Shown here piece after piece: positions 22,626-35,420 of a stretch of DNA of 64,000 bases (positions are counted from its first letter, which is position 1; each line of letters begins with the position of its first letter). The stretch is from Nematopogon swammerdamellus. Taxonomy: Eukaryota; Arthropoda; Insecta; Lepidoptera; Adelidae. The DNA lies in contig OX336345.1 in the NCBI GenBank assembly GCA_946902875.1, positions 8,463,395 through 8,527,394 of the forward strand. Reading direction: 5' to 3'. The position numbers and the translations under genes were made by a program. The notes below the pieces were generated by a model. The model was not told where the DNA came from, did no database searches, and was given only the letters and a program-made list of their open reading frames with translations.

Positions 22626-23244
22626 GAAGATAAAAAGAAATAAACCAAATACGCCTGTACATATAGGTAAATTTGTGCATAAAACAATATATTATAATGT
22701 TACATTTAAAGAGTCGAATAATTTCACTTTAATAATAACAGGCTAACGTTTAAGTAAATCAACCCACCACCACCGACCGCCTCGAATACAGAGTTGAACG
22801 GAAAAGTCTAAATGATCACCGGGCGGGCAGTAAGGAAGAAGCACCGCCCCGGGACCGCGCGCGGGGGGCGGGGGCGGGGGGCGGCGTTGCGAGAAGCGCC
22901 AAACTTTTTCCTCACACCAACAGCGAACGGTAATTAAGCGAAAGTCTAAAAACGTCAAAGCTCCAGCCGAGCGAGGCTTATGCAAATTCAGTGCGATTCG
23001 ACTAGGCACTACTCCGCCAGCTCTACTCGGGCATAGACGCTTCTCGCATGTACCCCGGTTCGGTTCCCGGACACGGTCACTCTGTTTGTACTGGTCTGTC
23101 TGCCACCTCACGCCCCTGTCTGGCCTGGGCAGATACAGTGCATGATTTACTTTATTTAAATTGGTGCAATATGTCAAACACTCAAAATAATGCCACTAAG
23201 TTTAAGTCAATCACAAATGAAAGCAACCGAATGTCATGGACAAG
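22626..23244. other. No gene; G-rich block at 22858-22888
   Basis: GGGGGGCGGGGGCGGGGGGC is a textbook quadruplex-forming pattern on the plus strand. The overlapping 144- and 152-codon frames on opposite strands reflect composition and the next repeat. Confidence 0.5.
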
Positions 23245-23640
23245 GATAACGATCAAAACAGGTAGACATCTGGAGATGTCGGGGAGTGTTCGGAGGAGCT
23301 GTTTAATGCGATTCCGTCGTCCCCATTCCACCTCCGCACTACGCGTACTGGGCAGGGGATGCACCCCTATACAATCGACCTACCGAGGATGCGCACCAAC
23401 CGGTTCTGTAGGTCTTTCATTCACAGAACCGGGAAAATGTGGAACGCACTCCCTGCTCATATATTTCCTCCCAAGTACAGCCTGGGGTTATTCAAAAGGG
23501 GCGTGAAAAGGCTCCTGTCAGGCCGGCATGGCATTCGCAAACCCCGTGCATCACAGAATGTCCATGGGCATCGTAAGTCACCTCCTCGTAAGTGAAACGG
23601 TGCCACATGTCGCGCTTTCTATAAAAAAAAAAAAAAAAAA
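23245..23640 (+). pseudogene. Family C non-LTR reverse transcriptase 3' end, poly(A)
   Basis: Plus frames give SEELFNAI-like text, then in another frame HPYTIDLPRMRTNRFCR, SFIHRTGKMWNALPAHIFPP and FKRGVKRLL. This is the C-terminus of a non-LTR reverse transcriptase and is frameshifted near 23355. The untranslated tail GGCATGGCATTCGCAAACCC leads to a poly(A) at 23622-23641. It is the best-preserved family C copy in the window. Confidence 0.75.
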
Positions 23641-24544
23641 AGATGCTATGTTGGCAAAATTACGAACAAAACGCACTGATGCTGCGATAGTGAGTGTCCG
23701 GGCTGGAACGTCGACGTATGTGGGTGTTATGCTGTAACTAATTAAACAGTCCCGGAATCGGTATCAATACATACAAGCCTTGAAACACCCACGCTTTTGA
23801 GTTTGAAAGTTGCTTATGTTCACTCCGCGAATAAACAAACGAACCAGTCCAAACTCAAGGTTACGAGTATGACAAGACACGAGGTAATGTGATTATAGCA
23901 CTTCTCGTAAATAAAAGATCACGTCCGTCATTCCGGCGAGCGACTGAAACTGATTGTAGGAAAAACATGAGCGCCGCGCCGCAAGCATATCTCCTCCGCG
24001 CCACTCAATTCCAATCACTCACTGCACGTGGGAAATAAGATGTTGGGAAATGGTTTTCGTCGTCGGCCCCGCCTTCACAAAAAGAAATTAAGCGTAACAT
24101 TCCGGCGCAACTTGATTCCGCGTCGCGTGCACGAAATAAACGCGGTCCTAATTCGGATTTCCTCTAACGAAGTTCCGGCCGCAAAGTTGAGTAGGCATAA
24201 GTAAATCTTTTCCATTTTGCTACAGAACTGCTACATCACGATGACGAATCGGTCTTCCGGCTTAGATAAAATGTTTTTTCTTTATCGACGCTTCGTAGCC
24301 GCTGGATCGAGCAAGACAAAAGATCGCGAGTACATGCGGAACACTTTGGAAGGTCGTGAAGTTTTGTTTTTTGCGGTAGTATACATTTCAGGCAGACCGA
24401 AGCTGTACCGGTAATTGCTTCAACAGGCACCAGCAATACTAGCTTCCTTGCGTTACGTACGACTACCAGGTCGAATCTACCTCGACACACCTCAGTATGA
24501 AGAGGTCGGACGCAGCGGGATTATAGATCAAAATAAACAATACA
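23641..24544. other. No gene seen
   Basis: Mixed-composition spacer without recognised repeats or frames. Confidence 0.5.
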
Positions 24545-25225
24545 CATTTAAAAAGCCCGGACCCTTAAAAAGTCAAAAATAATTTCCGTTACTTACTTAT
24601 AGGAATCGGGAGACCGCTAAGTAAATTCCCGCGCAGCTCTGAGTTTTTATACTTTACTAGCTGTGCCCGCGGCTCCGCCCGCTCTCATATTTGACTTCTC
24701 TGCTAACCTCATAAGCCATTTAGCGTGATAGTAAGTAGCCTAAAGTTGATGGGAAGAATCAAGCTATCCGTAGATTTTTTTTTATTAAAATCGGTTCAGT
24801 GGTTCTCCAGTTATAAGCGGACAGACAGACAGACAGAAAGCAGACGTTGGATTTTATTAAAGGTAAGGAAGGATAAGGATAAGGATAAGGATAAGGATTT
24901 ACTTAGCGGTCCCCTGACTCCTTTAACTAAGTAAACGGAAATATTTTTTTATTTTTAAGGGTAGGGTGCTTTTTTAATTTGTAATTAAACTTTTATTTCA
25001 ACCTTTTTTTAAAATACCGCATCCAAATCGGTCCACTTTTTAAGATAATAACTTTTTTTATTACTTAATTAGCTATGTAAGCTAACAACCATCGATTAAA
25101 CCAGCTGTCTAATAAAAACAACCGCATTCAAATCAGTCCATCTGTTTGGGAGCTACGATGTCACAGACAGACAGACACACCCGTTAAACTTATAACACCC
25201 CTCTTTTTCGTCGGGGGTTAAAAAG
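24545..25225 (+). mobile_element. Family E fold-back element with insertion in its loop
   Basis: Left arm (CTTAAAAAGTCAAAAATAAT, TTCCG, ACTTACTTA, GACCGCTAAGTAAA) and right arm (TTTACTTAGCGGTCC, ACTCCTTTAA, TAAACGGAAAT) pair as in the 62795 copy. The loop is expanded by a separate retroposon (24655-24862) and an AAGGAT run (24868-24898). The 3' part has CCGCATCCAAATCGGTCC twice and ends GTCGGGGGTTAAAAAG. Confidence 0.75.
24655..24862 (+). mobile_element. Retroposon nested in the family E loop
   Basis: It begins ACTAGCTGTGCCCGCGGCTC and ends AAAATCGGTTCAGTGGTTCT plus a GACA run. This is a familiar arthropod retroposon layout. Its position inside the loop shows it arrived after the E element. 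Confidence 0.55.
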
Positions 25226-28200
25226 AGGCATCTTGTTCGTGCAGCTATCGAATTGCAATGTGTGAGGGCGTGTGTGTGCGTGCTTGTGTGGACTGTGGAT
25301 AGCGATGCAGCCGGTAGAGTGGATGTTGTTATGGCGTCTACGTGCGGCGACGGCGGGGCGGCGGAGAGTCCGTCGCGTCGGGCGGACATAATGAAAAGTC
25401 CACAGAGCGGACGGCGACATGTGGCGCGGGCCGCGACGTTCCCATGCGCCGCATCGCAATTATATACCGGTATCTACGCTAACAGCTACAGCAGCGATAT
25501 CTACGTGGACGCAAAGGGTAGCCGGTAGACACGCTCCTGTCCACTCAATGAGTCGCACTTGGGGAAACTATTCACTTTACACGTTAGCCACCGTCTGGTC
25601 GCTCCGCCTCAATATTGCTTCTGCTCGTATAAAATACGCTTAAACTTAAAAAGCTTAAGCTTTTCTCAAAGGCGCAACAGTGCAGTATCCCTACATATTA
25701 TAAGAAGATCCAACATTCTTCTATCCAAGTTCTATCATCAGAACTTGACCAAATGTATATGGGACCACAATAAGGTACTCTCTAATAAAAAAAAAGAATA
25801 ATCGATATTGGTCCACGTGGTAATGAATTATTGCTGAACATACATAAAAAAAGATTCCGACGCATTGAGAACCTGCTCTTTTTTTGAAGTTGGTTAAAAA
25901 GGGGTAAAACAACAGTATTTAATATTGTTACCCGAAAAAACCCCTCCAAACCTAACTGAGGTACAATGGCCAATTTATACACTTGAAAATACAATCGACT
26001 CAATGTTTCTCAAAATGCATCTGGCGGATTGAAACAAATATTGTTCTAGCTTGCTGCATGTACATAGTAGATATTAATCTGAGTCACGAGTAAAACGTCT
26101 TCACGTGAGTGAATTCTTTACAGTATATTGTGCGTGACGACGACGACTGCTGATGTTCGAACGACACGGCGCTGTAACCGCGCCGGAGTATTGTTAGCTA
26201 TGGCCGAGGTGTGTCGACGACGCGCGAGGTCGTTCGTCGTAGCAATGCTGCACTCTAATGTACACTCATTTACTTGAAGCGTGCTACGCACGGCGCGCGG
26301 CCCTCTGCATGTCGCACTCACGCACTAAGATAGCGGAGACGATAGCAAGTTCGACCGATTACTTACACGTTTTCTAACGCAGCCAATGTATCCTCCAACA
26401 TAGGACGTTCCAAAATAAGAGCTTAAAAATGTTTTGAAATGTTAAATAATTGATTGCGGATTTAATTTCTATAGATCGGGAACACGGAAACACTTTCTTA
26501 CTAATAGTAGTTGAGTCTGTTCTGCAGTCTTCATAAACTTATCGGAACAAAGATGTGGAACAAAGCAATTTTTGAAGCACACAATTCAAGCTATAATGTA
26601 AGAAAGCTCGGCGGAGCAGAATGGAGTGGCAACACTGTCTATGCTGTTGCATTGTGTTTATGCACGTTCTGTTGGCTACACTTGAGCCGCTCCGCGCCGC
26701 CCGCCCCGCTCTTAATGAACAAATAATGACCTAACCTCGTACGTCGCCATTATAATGCAATTTTAAAGCCAACTTAAGACTCCAAATGACTTCGCAGCAC
26801 AATACAAAATAAATTTATACGTCTGGAGTTGGGGTGTAACGCTGACGCGTGGTGTACTGGTGTAGTGTACCGTCCTCCGCTCCTGTCCGCCGCGCCGTCT
26901 CGGTGTGCATACTTACATGTATACCTATACGTACATATCTACACAATTCGATATACTATTGTCTATAGTTTTTATAAAAATCAACCCTTCGTTCTAACAT
27001 AGAAACTTACTAGTGAAGATTTACTCCGACAAGCTTCGCTCGCTGCAATGCAAGGGCGTTAAGAATCTTACGTAAAGCCATCATTCGCTGAATTTAGCTA
27101 AACAATAGGCGAGGCTCTCAGAATAAAGTAACTTGCACAAATATGGATTCAGCATCGTCGCCGGCATTGTGGCGCAACGCGCGGCGCGGCGTGCGAAGAC
27201 TCTTGAGGCAGCGAAGTATAAGCTGCAAGCGTAACTACAATGGCAGGTTTTAAATTTGAACCGAGAGCCTGGTATTTGAATAGCATTTACCTAGCGCGTG
27301 GGGACGCGAGCGAGCTAGTGGGCGGGGCGGGCGGGGCGACGAGGGTGAAGGGAGGCTCTAGTTATTTATTCCAGGCTCGCAGCGAGCGTGCCTAAACTGT
27401 TTTACAGGCTTTGTGCAAACAAGAGCGGCGCGTGTTCGCTTTCACGAGTCCTACTAATAAAAGTGCAATTTGCGTAGCGAGACTACCGTGCTGAGTCGAC
27501 GCAGCGTCTTCCTTTGTTCTGACTTCCTTCGCCGTAGCCGGTAGCTCGATAGTCGCCGCCCACGCGCCTGCCCTCTTACCCGACCGACTACGACGAAGCC
27601 AAAGGGAGGGTTATGATTTTGGCAGCGTGTGCATGTATGTGTACGAATAGACAAGAAGACCGACTACAACAGCATTTCGATCAACCTTCCTTGTTTCATT
27701 AGTTTTTTGTAATCGGGTTTTATAACAATTTTGCGTAACTTTTTGACTACTTACTGCGAATCGGCGACAATGAGGGATTTTTCTCATTGCCCCTAGCAAT
27801 AAATTAAAAAGGAAACGTACCATAACAGCATCAATTCTTGAAACGTACCTGAAAGAATAAACAAAATCTAATAAGTAAACAGCCTTTAAGAAGTGCAATA
27901 CAATAAATAAGTAGCTCTAAAAGCAATATGCTAGCTGTTACCACGCTGTACGGTAACACGAAATGGAATGTGTATGTTGTATGCGGCAAGCGGCTGTGCT
28001 GTCACCTCACACTCCTTCGCAAAGCTTATCCGTTATCCCGTCCTCGCTGGCTCGTGCCGCGCCACGGGCGCGGGCGCGGCTGGCGGCGGCGCGGCGTGCT
28101 AGGCTCGACGCTCTGGCGACTGCGATGAAAAAGAAGCCTAATTACGAGTAAAGTCGCTTCTCCCGCTCAAAGTGCTCTACAAAGAGTAACGGCGGCGGCG

Positions 28201-28494
28201 GCGCCACCCGCTCCGCCGCCACCGCTCGACGTTGAAACAATAATTATAAATTCAACAAAGTCCTCCTCTGCTTTGCGGCGAGTATTCGCGAGCGAGCGGA
28301 GGCCGCAGCCACCTCCCTCGTGCGTGCGTGCCGACTCGACCTTCTGCACCGCTCGCTCGCACCAGTTACAACATTCCGCGCCTGTAATAATGCCATTATA
28401 ATAAATTATTTATTTCAGGTATTATCCCCGTATTGAAGATAGAAAGAAATACAATGTATATAAGATCGATCCATACATATCTATGATACATCTA
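25226..28494. other. No gene seen; CpG-rich patches
   Basis: GC-rich patches at 25250-25460, 26130-26300, 27160-27360, 27470-27600 and 28040-28340 produce overlapping frames on both strands. The AT-rich intervals show no repeats I recognise. No tRNA or splice-linked frame could be supported. Confidence 0.4.
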
Positions 28495-28935
28495 CGTTAA
28501 AGTCTAAAATAATTTCCGTTTACTTAGTGAAAGGAGTCGGGGGACCGCTAAGTAAAATACCCGCGCAGCTCTGAGTTTTTAAATTTTAATTACTTAGCGG
28601 TCTCCCGATACCTTTAAGTAAGCGGAAATTATTGTTGACACTTTCATGGTCGGGGGTTTTTTAAATTTGTAATTTAACTTTTATTTAAAGCTTCTTAAAA
28701 AAAAACTTACCCAAATTCGTCCATCCATGAGACGTATTTTTTGTATTACTTCATAATTACTTTATTACTTGATTACTAACATAGCTAAGAACCATCTCGG
28801 TTAAACCAGCTTTCTAATAAGAAAACCGCATCCAAATCGGTCCATCCGTTTAGGAGCTACGATGCCACAGACAGGTACATAGATACACAGATACGTTAAA
28901 CTTTAACACCCGTCTTTTTGCGTCGGGGTTAAAAA
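28495..28935 (+). mobile_element. Family E fold-back element
   Basis: Left arm at 28497-28555 (AATTTCCGTTTACTTAGTGA, GACCGCTAAGTAAA) and right arm at 28590-28665. The 3' part has CCGCATCCAAATCGGTCCAT, GGAGCTACGATGCCACAGAC and a GTCGGGGTTAAAAAG end. Its arms are more diverged than in the 62795 copy. Confidence 0.75.
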
Positions 28936-29159
28936 GCCGCAAACAAGCCGCTAGGCGAGAGCGGGAGCGCTATCAAGGTGCAATTGGAACGAGTTGTTCT
29001 TCCATAATTCTGGTCTTTTCCTGCAGAGACCTCACGCAAGCAAACTACTACTAAGAACTACTAGAAAGCAAAGTAGCGTTACGACTCAGTGCGAAACGTT
29101 CGCGTAATGTTCTCGGAAGCGGCGAGCGAGCTGCGCGCGCAATCTTCCAGGAAGCGCAA

Positions 29160-29460
29160 CGCATTTTTTTATGTAAACTAACATGGGTGGCTGTGCCGAG
29201 GGACCAATGGTGCAGTCGATACAGTCAAAAACACATCTCCTCGCGAAACCATGCTCATAGATGCGCCATGCCATGCCAGCAGATTAGCGGACTTAGGCTG
29301 TCTAGCCTGTTAATACGACATTTGAAGACACTCAGGATAGGATTTAGGATACACACTCCAGGAAGGAAGCTCCACACCCTAGCGGTGCGACAAAGAAACG
29401 ATTTTGAGAACCGATGGGTTCTCAAAAGCCTGATGAAGATAATCTAAACGAATGATACGA
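29160..29460 (-). pseudogene. Family C' non-LTR reverse transcriptase 3' end
   Basis: The minus frame gives HRFSKSFLCRTARVWSFLPG, close to the tail encoded at 5428-5868, then FKCRINRL. The untranslated tail has GGTGGCTGTGCCGAGGGACC on plus and ends in poly-T at 29165-29171. 5'-truncated and dead. Confidence 0.6.
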
Positions 29461-29904
29461 GTATGTGTTAGTCGCCGGAGCTTTTGCCATTGGAGAATTT
29501 ATTTCATAATCAAACGGGGCTGTAGCAGCCACCGTAGCAGCTCTACAATCTAAATAATTTTTTTTAAATTAACATTTAAATCCTAAACTATGAATGGACC
29601 TTAAATTACTACCGTAATATAATGAGGAATTTAGGCGGTTTTTTTTTCTTGTCCTATTGCGCAGTTCAGGGTCGAGTCGAAGGAGTGGGGGTGAGTCGAA
29701 GGAGTGGAGTGGAATCGAGAAAATGAAAGGGAAATGGCAACGCTAACGTCATTTAGCAGTTTCGTTGCTGAAGACAATAGGCCTCTCTTTGGCGTGACAA
29801 CGAACTGCCGAAGATCACTCGGTTGTGTCTCCAAAGGAGGGCATTATTCGGGTGCCATTGCCAGTGGGTAGAGCCTACTAACGAACGACTAGGCACACTT
29901 GTGG
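29461..29904. other. No gene seen
   Basis: AT-rich, with a short GTCGAAGGAGTGG direct repeat at 29674 and 29695. Confidence 0.5.
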
Positions 29905-30220
29905 GGCCGGTACTTTAAAAGAATAGCCCCACTGCATCTCTCCCCGTGCATGTCGTAAAAGGCCACTAAGGGATAATTATGACTCCCTTCTTATATTACT
30001 AGGTGGTAGGGTTTAACCCGCCCGGGTTGGTAACACAACTCTGAATGAAAGGTCGGTCGAAACGGCTATGTAAATAGTTTGTGTTTTCCGTCCAGTTCAG
30101 TGTAGCCGACAAGACCGAAGGGAAGCACTGACGTGGCAACAAGTTCACCCGGTGTTATAGGCTGACATCACGGATGGTGTAGGTGCTGTAGTCAATCGTG
30201 TCAGCTTCAAAAAAAAAAAA
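29905..30220 (+). repeat. Family A retroposon, long form
   Basis: Near-identical layout to 17775-18088, from GGGGCCGGTACTTTAAAAGA to GTCAGCTTC plus an A11 run at 30209-30219. It has a few extra bases (GATAATTATGA). Confidence 0.8.
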
Positions 30221-31879
30221 CTTACTCGCGGTCGGTCGGTCGGACGAGCGCGCGGTGCGGCGCATCGGTCTTGCGCGCTGCTGCGAGCGACTATCTACAC
30301 TCTACACGATTCCAGTTTTACTTTATTTTATTACAATAATTTGTCGGCAGCCTAGTGGGCTGTTTATTGTTATGGCGGGTGTTTTGCCGCACGTTGCGGG
30401 CGCGCGGCGAGGCGCTACGTGCGGGCTTCAGGATCGCAATCTATGTAACTTCACTCGGACTGTAATTACGTACCTAACTCGCAACGCGATCCATAAAACG
30501 GGCACTTAAGAGAAAGTAATAGCAATGCGGCAGGTACGCTCCAGGATTTACAGTCATTTAGATTAAAGGTAGGATAAAAATATAAAGTAGCAAATAGAGG
30601 GGCGAACTCGGCTCGAAGTCGCGGGCGGCTGCGACCAAAGTGAACGTTTTTCTGGAAGCTTTTAGGGAAATATTTCCAAACTTTCGCTTGAAACGCTATT
30701 TACCAATAAACACAGCGCTTTTAGTTTTGTTTATATATGTGACGGCTTATTTTATTCTTGTATAAATAAACATAAATAAGGGGAAAGGCAGGTTTATTAG
30801 AGGTATAGATATACAGAAGTATACTTATGTGAGCGGGCTACGAAGGATAGCCTCGGCTGATGACCGGGCAGACGACTCACGAACTTGGCAATGCGACACT
30901 GCCGACTCCGCCGCGCCTCCGCGCCACCGCCGACACCGAGCAACCGAGCGACGGCCGACGACGACTCGTGGATATGATTCATGCCTCCACACTGCACAGT
31001 GCACACGTACTCTACATACACGCCGCGCCGCCCCGCGCCGGCTCACACATTGTCTTCTTATTGCACTGTCAAAGCCGCCGTTTGTCACTGTCGTTCCGCA
31101 CCGCATATCCCTTTCCTCTGTGTGCGCTGGTGCTGGCTCTCCTCGTAGAGGGACACATGGGGGCACGTCGAGCCACGCAATCTCTCCGCTACGCTGCATA
31201 CGCCGCACTACTATACTATAATAATTGTAATTGTTCATTTCTATCAATTCCAACAGGGACAATACTCAGGGTTCTATTCATACGGTTCCGGTTCTGATGT
31301 CTGGAATATTTTCTCAGTTGTGAATTGGTTTTCAGCAGCAAAACCGTCGAAGAAGCAAAATTTCTGGTTCTTTTTCTTTCCATCCCTGCGATCCAGATTA
31401 CTTCTAAGCGAGAAGACACAGTCATTTTCGTCGACGCACAATCCTCATGCGGTGACCCCATCGCATCCTATCGAACAGAAATTCGTTCTCGTTTTCTAGA
31501 CTCGCTTTCGGTATGCTATTCGGAAGGCCCTCGTCTATCTATTAATTATAAATTCATCAAAATATCTCCCACACACATTAGGACGAGACTGGAGGGCGAC
31601 ATTTAGAGGCATCGTGATTACGCGGCAGAACAGAAACGCCGAACTCTTGAAAAATTAATGCACATTAATACATACAGCTGACACTTGGCTCCTCGCTCGC
31701 TCCTCATACAGAATAACGGCTCCATTCATCCACACTTGCAGAGCAACGCAGGATCACGGCGGGAGGCGGAAGTGCGGGCGTCAGAGGTGTAGAAAAAAAA
31801 ACTACTCATATAACCCCTTGAAAAGTTGAAATTATGAGGTTCAATTAATACATTGGTGTCAAGAAATTTAGAACTAATG
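30221..31879. other. No gene seen; CpG-rich 30830-31180
   Basis: Frames of 130-145 codons overlap on both strands between 30825 and 31297, which is typical of CpG-rich non-coding DNA. The 93-codon plus frame at 31325-31606 is not recognised and lacks support. Confidence 0.4.
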
Positions 31880-31916
31880 TCGAGATGTCGGCTTTCGATT
31901 TATGCCGACATCTCGA
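31880..31916. repeat. Perfect 13-bp hairpin
   Basis: TCGAGATGTCGGC (31880-31892) pairs with 31904-31916 around an 11-nt loop. Confidence 0.85.
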
Positions 31917-32204
31917 TCGGCGATCGAAATAGTATTATTTTCGGAAAAAAATACCTCAACATTTTAATTTTTTTTCATAACCCCGGGCTTTCACTCACTA
32001 AACTTCTTATTTGTGTAAAAATTATAAATGTTTATTTCTCTTGTGGAAAACGCGACTTGTGGCATAGTTACACCTACGAAGAAAGAAGAAGAAATAATGA
32101 TTTATTCGTCACAAAAAAAATCACAAAACTATTTAACCAAATAAATATAGATTAACTATTTCAAAATTACATAATATAAAAAAATAGGTGTCTAAAGGTA
32201 CCTA

Positions 32205-32290
32205 ACGATGCCCATGAACATTCTATTGTGCATGGGGATTGCGAATGCCATGCCGGCCTGACAGAACAGGCAACGTATCCTACGTTCTCC
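32205..32290 (-). repeat. Family C tail fragment
   Basis: GATGCCCATGAACATTCTAT and GCGAATGCCATGCCGGCCTG are the complement of the family C untranslated tail. Confidence 0.6.
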
Positions 32291-32529
32291 CTACTGTCGC
32301 CCTCGAGGATGCCTAATTTATAGAAGCTATAATATATTATAGGTTACCTGTTTATTTCTTATTTATTAATATATGTCATTGAGCATAAAGCTCCATAAAG
32401 GCGATCTGAATAAAACCTTGTGCGGCTCGACTGAAAAAATAGACACTGACAAATTGGAACAGGTTGTGGCTGTGGTGGCGCGTCGGGCTGTAATGAGTAC
32501 CAACAAACAGAACCAGAGACGCGTGATCA

Positions 32530-33440
32530 CACGAATAATTCATTGGCTGTCTCTCTCTACATTGTGTCTATACTTGTATCTCTCTCTCTACATTGTGTCT
32601 ATACTTGTATCTCTCTCTACATTGTGTCTATACTTGTATCTCTCTCTACATTGTGTCTATACTTGTATCTCTCTCTACTTGTACCTCTCTCTGATTGTGT
32701 TCGTACTTGTGTCTCTCTCTGCTTATGTCTGTACTTGTATCACACGAATAATTCATTGGCTGTCTCTCTCTACATTGTGTCTATACTTGTATCTCTCTCT
32801 ACTTGTGTCTCTACTTGTGCCTCTCTCTGATTGTGTTTGTACTTGTGTCTCTCTCTGCTTATGTCTGTACTTGTATCACACGAATAATTCATTGGCTGTA
32901 TCTCTCTACATTGTGTCTATACTTGTATCTCTCTCTACTTGTGCCTCTCTCTGATTGTGTTTGTACTTGTGTCTCTCTCTGCTTATGTCTGTACTTGTAT
33001 CACACGAATAATTCATTTGCTGTCTCTCTCTACATTGTGTCTATACTTGTATCTCTCTCTACTTGTGTCTCTACTTGTGCCTCTCTCTGATTGTGTTTGT
33101 ACTTGTGTCTCTCTCTGCTTGTGCCTCTCGCTGATTGTGTTTGTACTTGTGTCTCTCTGTCTGCTTTTGTTTGTACTTGTGTCTCTCTCTGCTTGTGCCT
33201 CTCGCTGATTGTGTTTGTACTTGTGTCTCTCTCTGCTTGTGTCTGTACTTGTGTCTCTAACTTGTTTCTCTACTTGTTCCTCTGCGTGTGTCTCTACTTG
33301 CGTCTCTACGTGTGCCTCTGCTTGTGTCTCGAACTTGTGTTTCAAACTTGTTTCAATACTAGTTTCTCTACTTGTTTCTCTACCTTGCGCCTCTGGTTGT
33401 GTCTCAACTGGTGTCTCTACTTATGTCTCTACTTGTGGTT
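32530..33440. repeat. CTCTCTACTTGTGT-type satellite with higher-order units
   Basis: About 900 bp of short degenerate units such as CTCTCTACTTGTGTCTGTAC and CTCTCTACATTGTGTCTATA. A longer marker, CACACGAATAATTCATT-GCTGT, recurs at about 32528, 32740, 32877 and 33000, which shows a higher-order repeat of roughly 120-210 bp. Units decay toward GTGTCTCTACTTG at the 3' end. The long plus frames (up to 193 codons, rich in LCLYLYLSL) and the minus frame are repeat artefacts. Confidence 0.95.
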
Positions 33441-35309
33441 GTGTCGGATTATGTCCATTATATTGTATCCTCGGCACTCTGCGGCCACATAGCTCCGCGA
33501 CGCGTCGCATCGCGAGCCCGAGCCGACCGGTTATGTTGTAAAATCGAAACAACATCAATTAGACGGCTTCCTGCGATTGTTCCGCGGCGTGTCTTTCCGC
33601 AGCGGTGAAATTATTTTATGTGCGTATTTGGCGCGGGGCCCACAAGAGGAGGAGGTAACAAATGGTCCGGGCCGCGGCGACTCGTGCAACACTTCCGAGG
33701 GTAGCCCTGCGGTAATCCGCCGCACCTGCTGCCTCCGCCCCCGCTACCGACCGCGAACCGCAAATCATCCTCCGTGGCGTAAGCTCACCAATAAACCTTC
33801 CGATATCGGCCAAGAATTAAGAAAATAACTTATTAGCTGACCGGCCACCGCATAACACCTGCGCTGTGCTGTCTGCTTGTGCGTACTTCCAAAAGTATCT
33901 AATGCTGTCGCCTGTCGTTGCCTCGTACTTAGTACAGGGGGTGACGTGAACATGCATTCAAGATGTAAGCTCACACTCCACACTCTCAACGAATACACTC
34001 TTAGCGTCATCTCGCTCTAAACAGAACAATTCAAAGAGAGAGGCAGAGAGATAGAGAGCTATGGCGATGAAATGTTCTGGAAACTTTCAGCCATTACAAG
34101 ATTGACAATTCACAGAGTTTTCACTGCAGCCATGCAGCCGAGGTGGTAGATGAATTTAAGGTGGCGGCGCCGGCGCTTGGATTTCTGCTTTACAGCAAGT
34201 TTATGGTTGCAGAGATGAGGGAGGTGCAGTGCACGGGGAGTCGCCGGGGCGGAGCGGTGCGGGGGCGAGGGTGCGGGCGCGGGCGAGGGAGGCGTGCGGG
34301 CGAGCCGGCGGCGTTGGGAGACAGTGTTATTGATTGATGGATGAGCCGCGGCCGCTCGATACCTCCGCGATGACATTCGGCGCCTGCTCGCCGCACTCCA
34401 CCGCCGCCCCCGCCAGTCACATCGCGCCCACACGAACCTTCTGGCCACACACATTCTTACTAGTAGACGTGTAAAAGCTTTGCTGCCTATGTTCTCCTCG
34501 CTTGCTCCCACTATTTTCAGTAACTAATTGCCACATAAACACGCGTAACCAGATAACCCACCAATATTTTTATACAATCACGAATATTAAAAGTAATTAA
34601 AACGTTGAAAAACTACAGTTCATTACTAGTGAATACAGAATTTCAAAACAAGTTTCTTGTAAATTTCATAAATTGGTAGCTAAACGTAAATAATTGATAG
34701 CCGCTCATAAATGGTGAATAGTGAAACGTGAATAGGGCGGAAGGCAGAGCGGCGGCGCGGCATCTATTAAATTAATACCTAAGCCGCGACGACAAAAGAA
34801 TTTATAAAAAAAATCTCCGCTCTCGGAATTCTTTTGAAGACAATGGCCGCAATCAAGCGGGCGGAGCGGGGCGGGGCGGGGAGCGAGACGAGAGGGGGGA
34901 CGCGGTCCGTGGACGCCGCTACCTCTCCACTCGGAAATATCATAACTCCACTTATAATCCTCGGATCTATGAGCGGAGCGCTTCGTCAGCACAACACACA
35001 CACTCACTCGGTCGGAGCTCTAGCACAGGCTCTAGCCGCACCGCCCGAGGACGTGAAATCAAGATGAACTCGCCCCGGCACGTATAACACCACTAATACT
35101 AATACACGGTCTCGTGATTCACGGTCCCCAAAAACTCAACGCCGAGATGGTATTTATCAAACTACCATAGATGGAAAAGCAGGGTGTATTTAGTTAATCA
35201 AGGTAGCAAAATGTTCTGCGTATCGCGCGCGGGAAGTGAGATACTAAATTAGCAACCTAGTGGATGCCATCCCCAATTAATTGTTGATTGATTTCAATAA
35301 ATCATATAG
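33441..35309. other. No gene seen; CpG-rich 33480-33790, 34150-34450, 34850-35060
   Basis: A short GAGA-rich stretch occurs at 34036-34062. Frames are on both strands and mutually overlapping. Nothing recognised. Confidence 0.4.
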
Positions 35310-35420
35310 GCTCAAATAGGCTGGCATGGCATTCGCAACCCCCGCATGCGACGTCAATAGGCGTCGATAGACACCTTATGGGTTGATCGGCGCACACGTC
35401 GCGCTTGCAATAAAAATAAA
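35310..35420 (+). repeat. Family C tail fragment
   Basis: GGCATGGCATTCGCAACCCC, then CTTATGGGT and CGCGCTTGCAATAAAAATAA. 3' end only. Confidence 0.6.

Noticed and set aside
25253..25643. Overlapping plus and minus frames of 74-91 codons
   Set aside because: Mutually exclusive, GC-driven, and without family resemblance.
30825..31297. Three 130-145-codon frames on both strands
   Set aside because: All overlap each other in CpG-rich DNA without any recognisable motif.
32373..33541. Plus frames of 95-193 codons rich in LCLYLYLSL and a 110-codon minus frame
   Set aside because: They are translations of the CTCTCT/TTGTGT satellite with no stop codons by composition.
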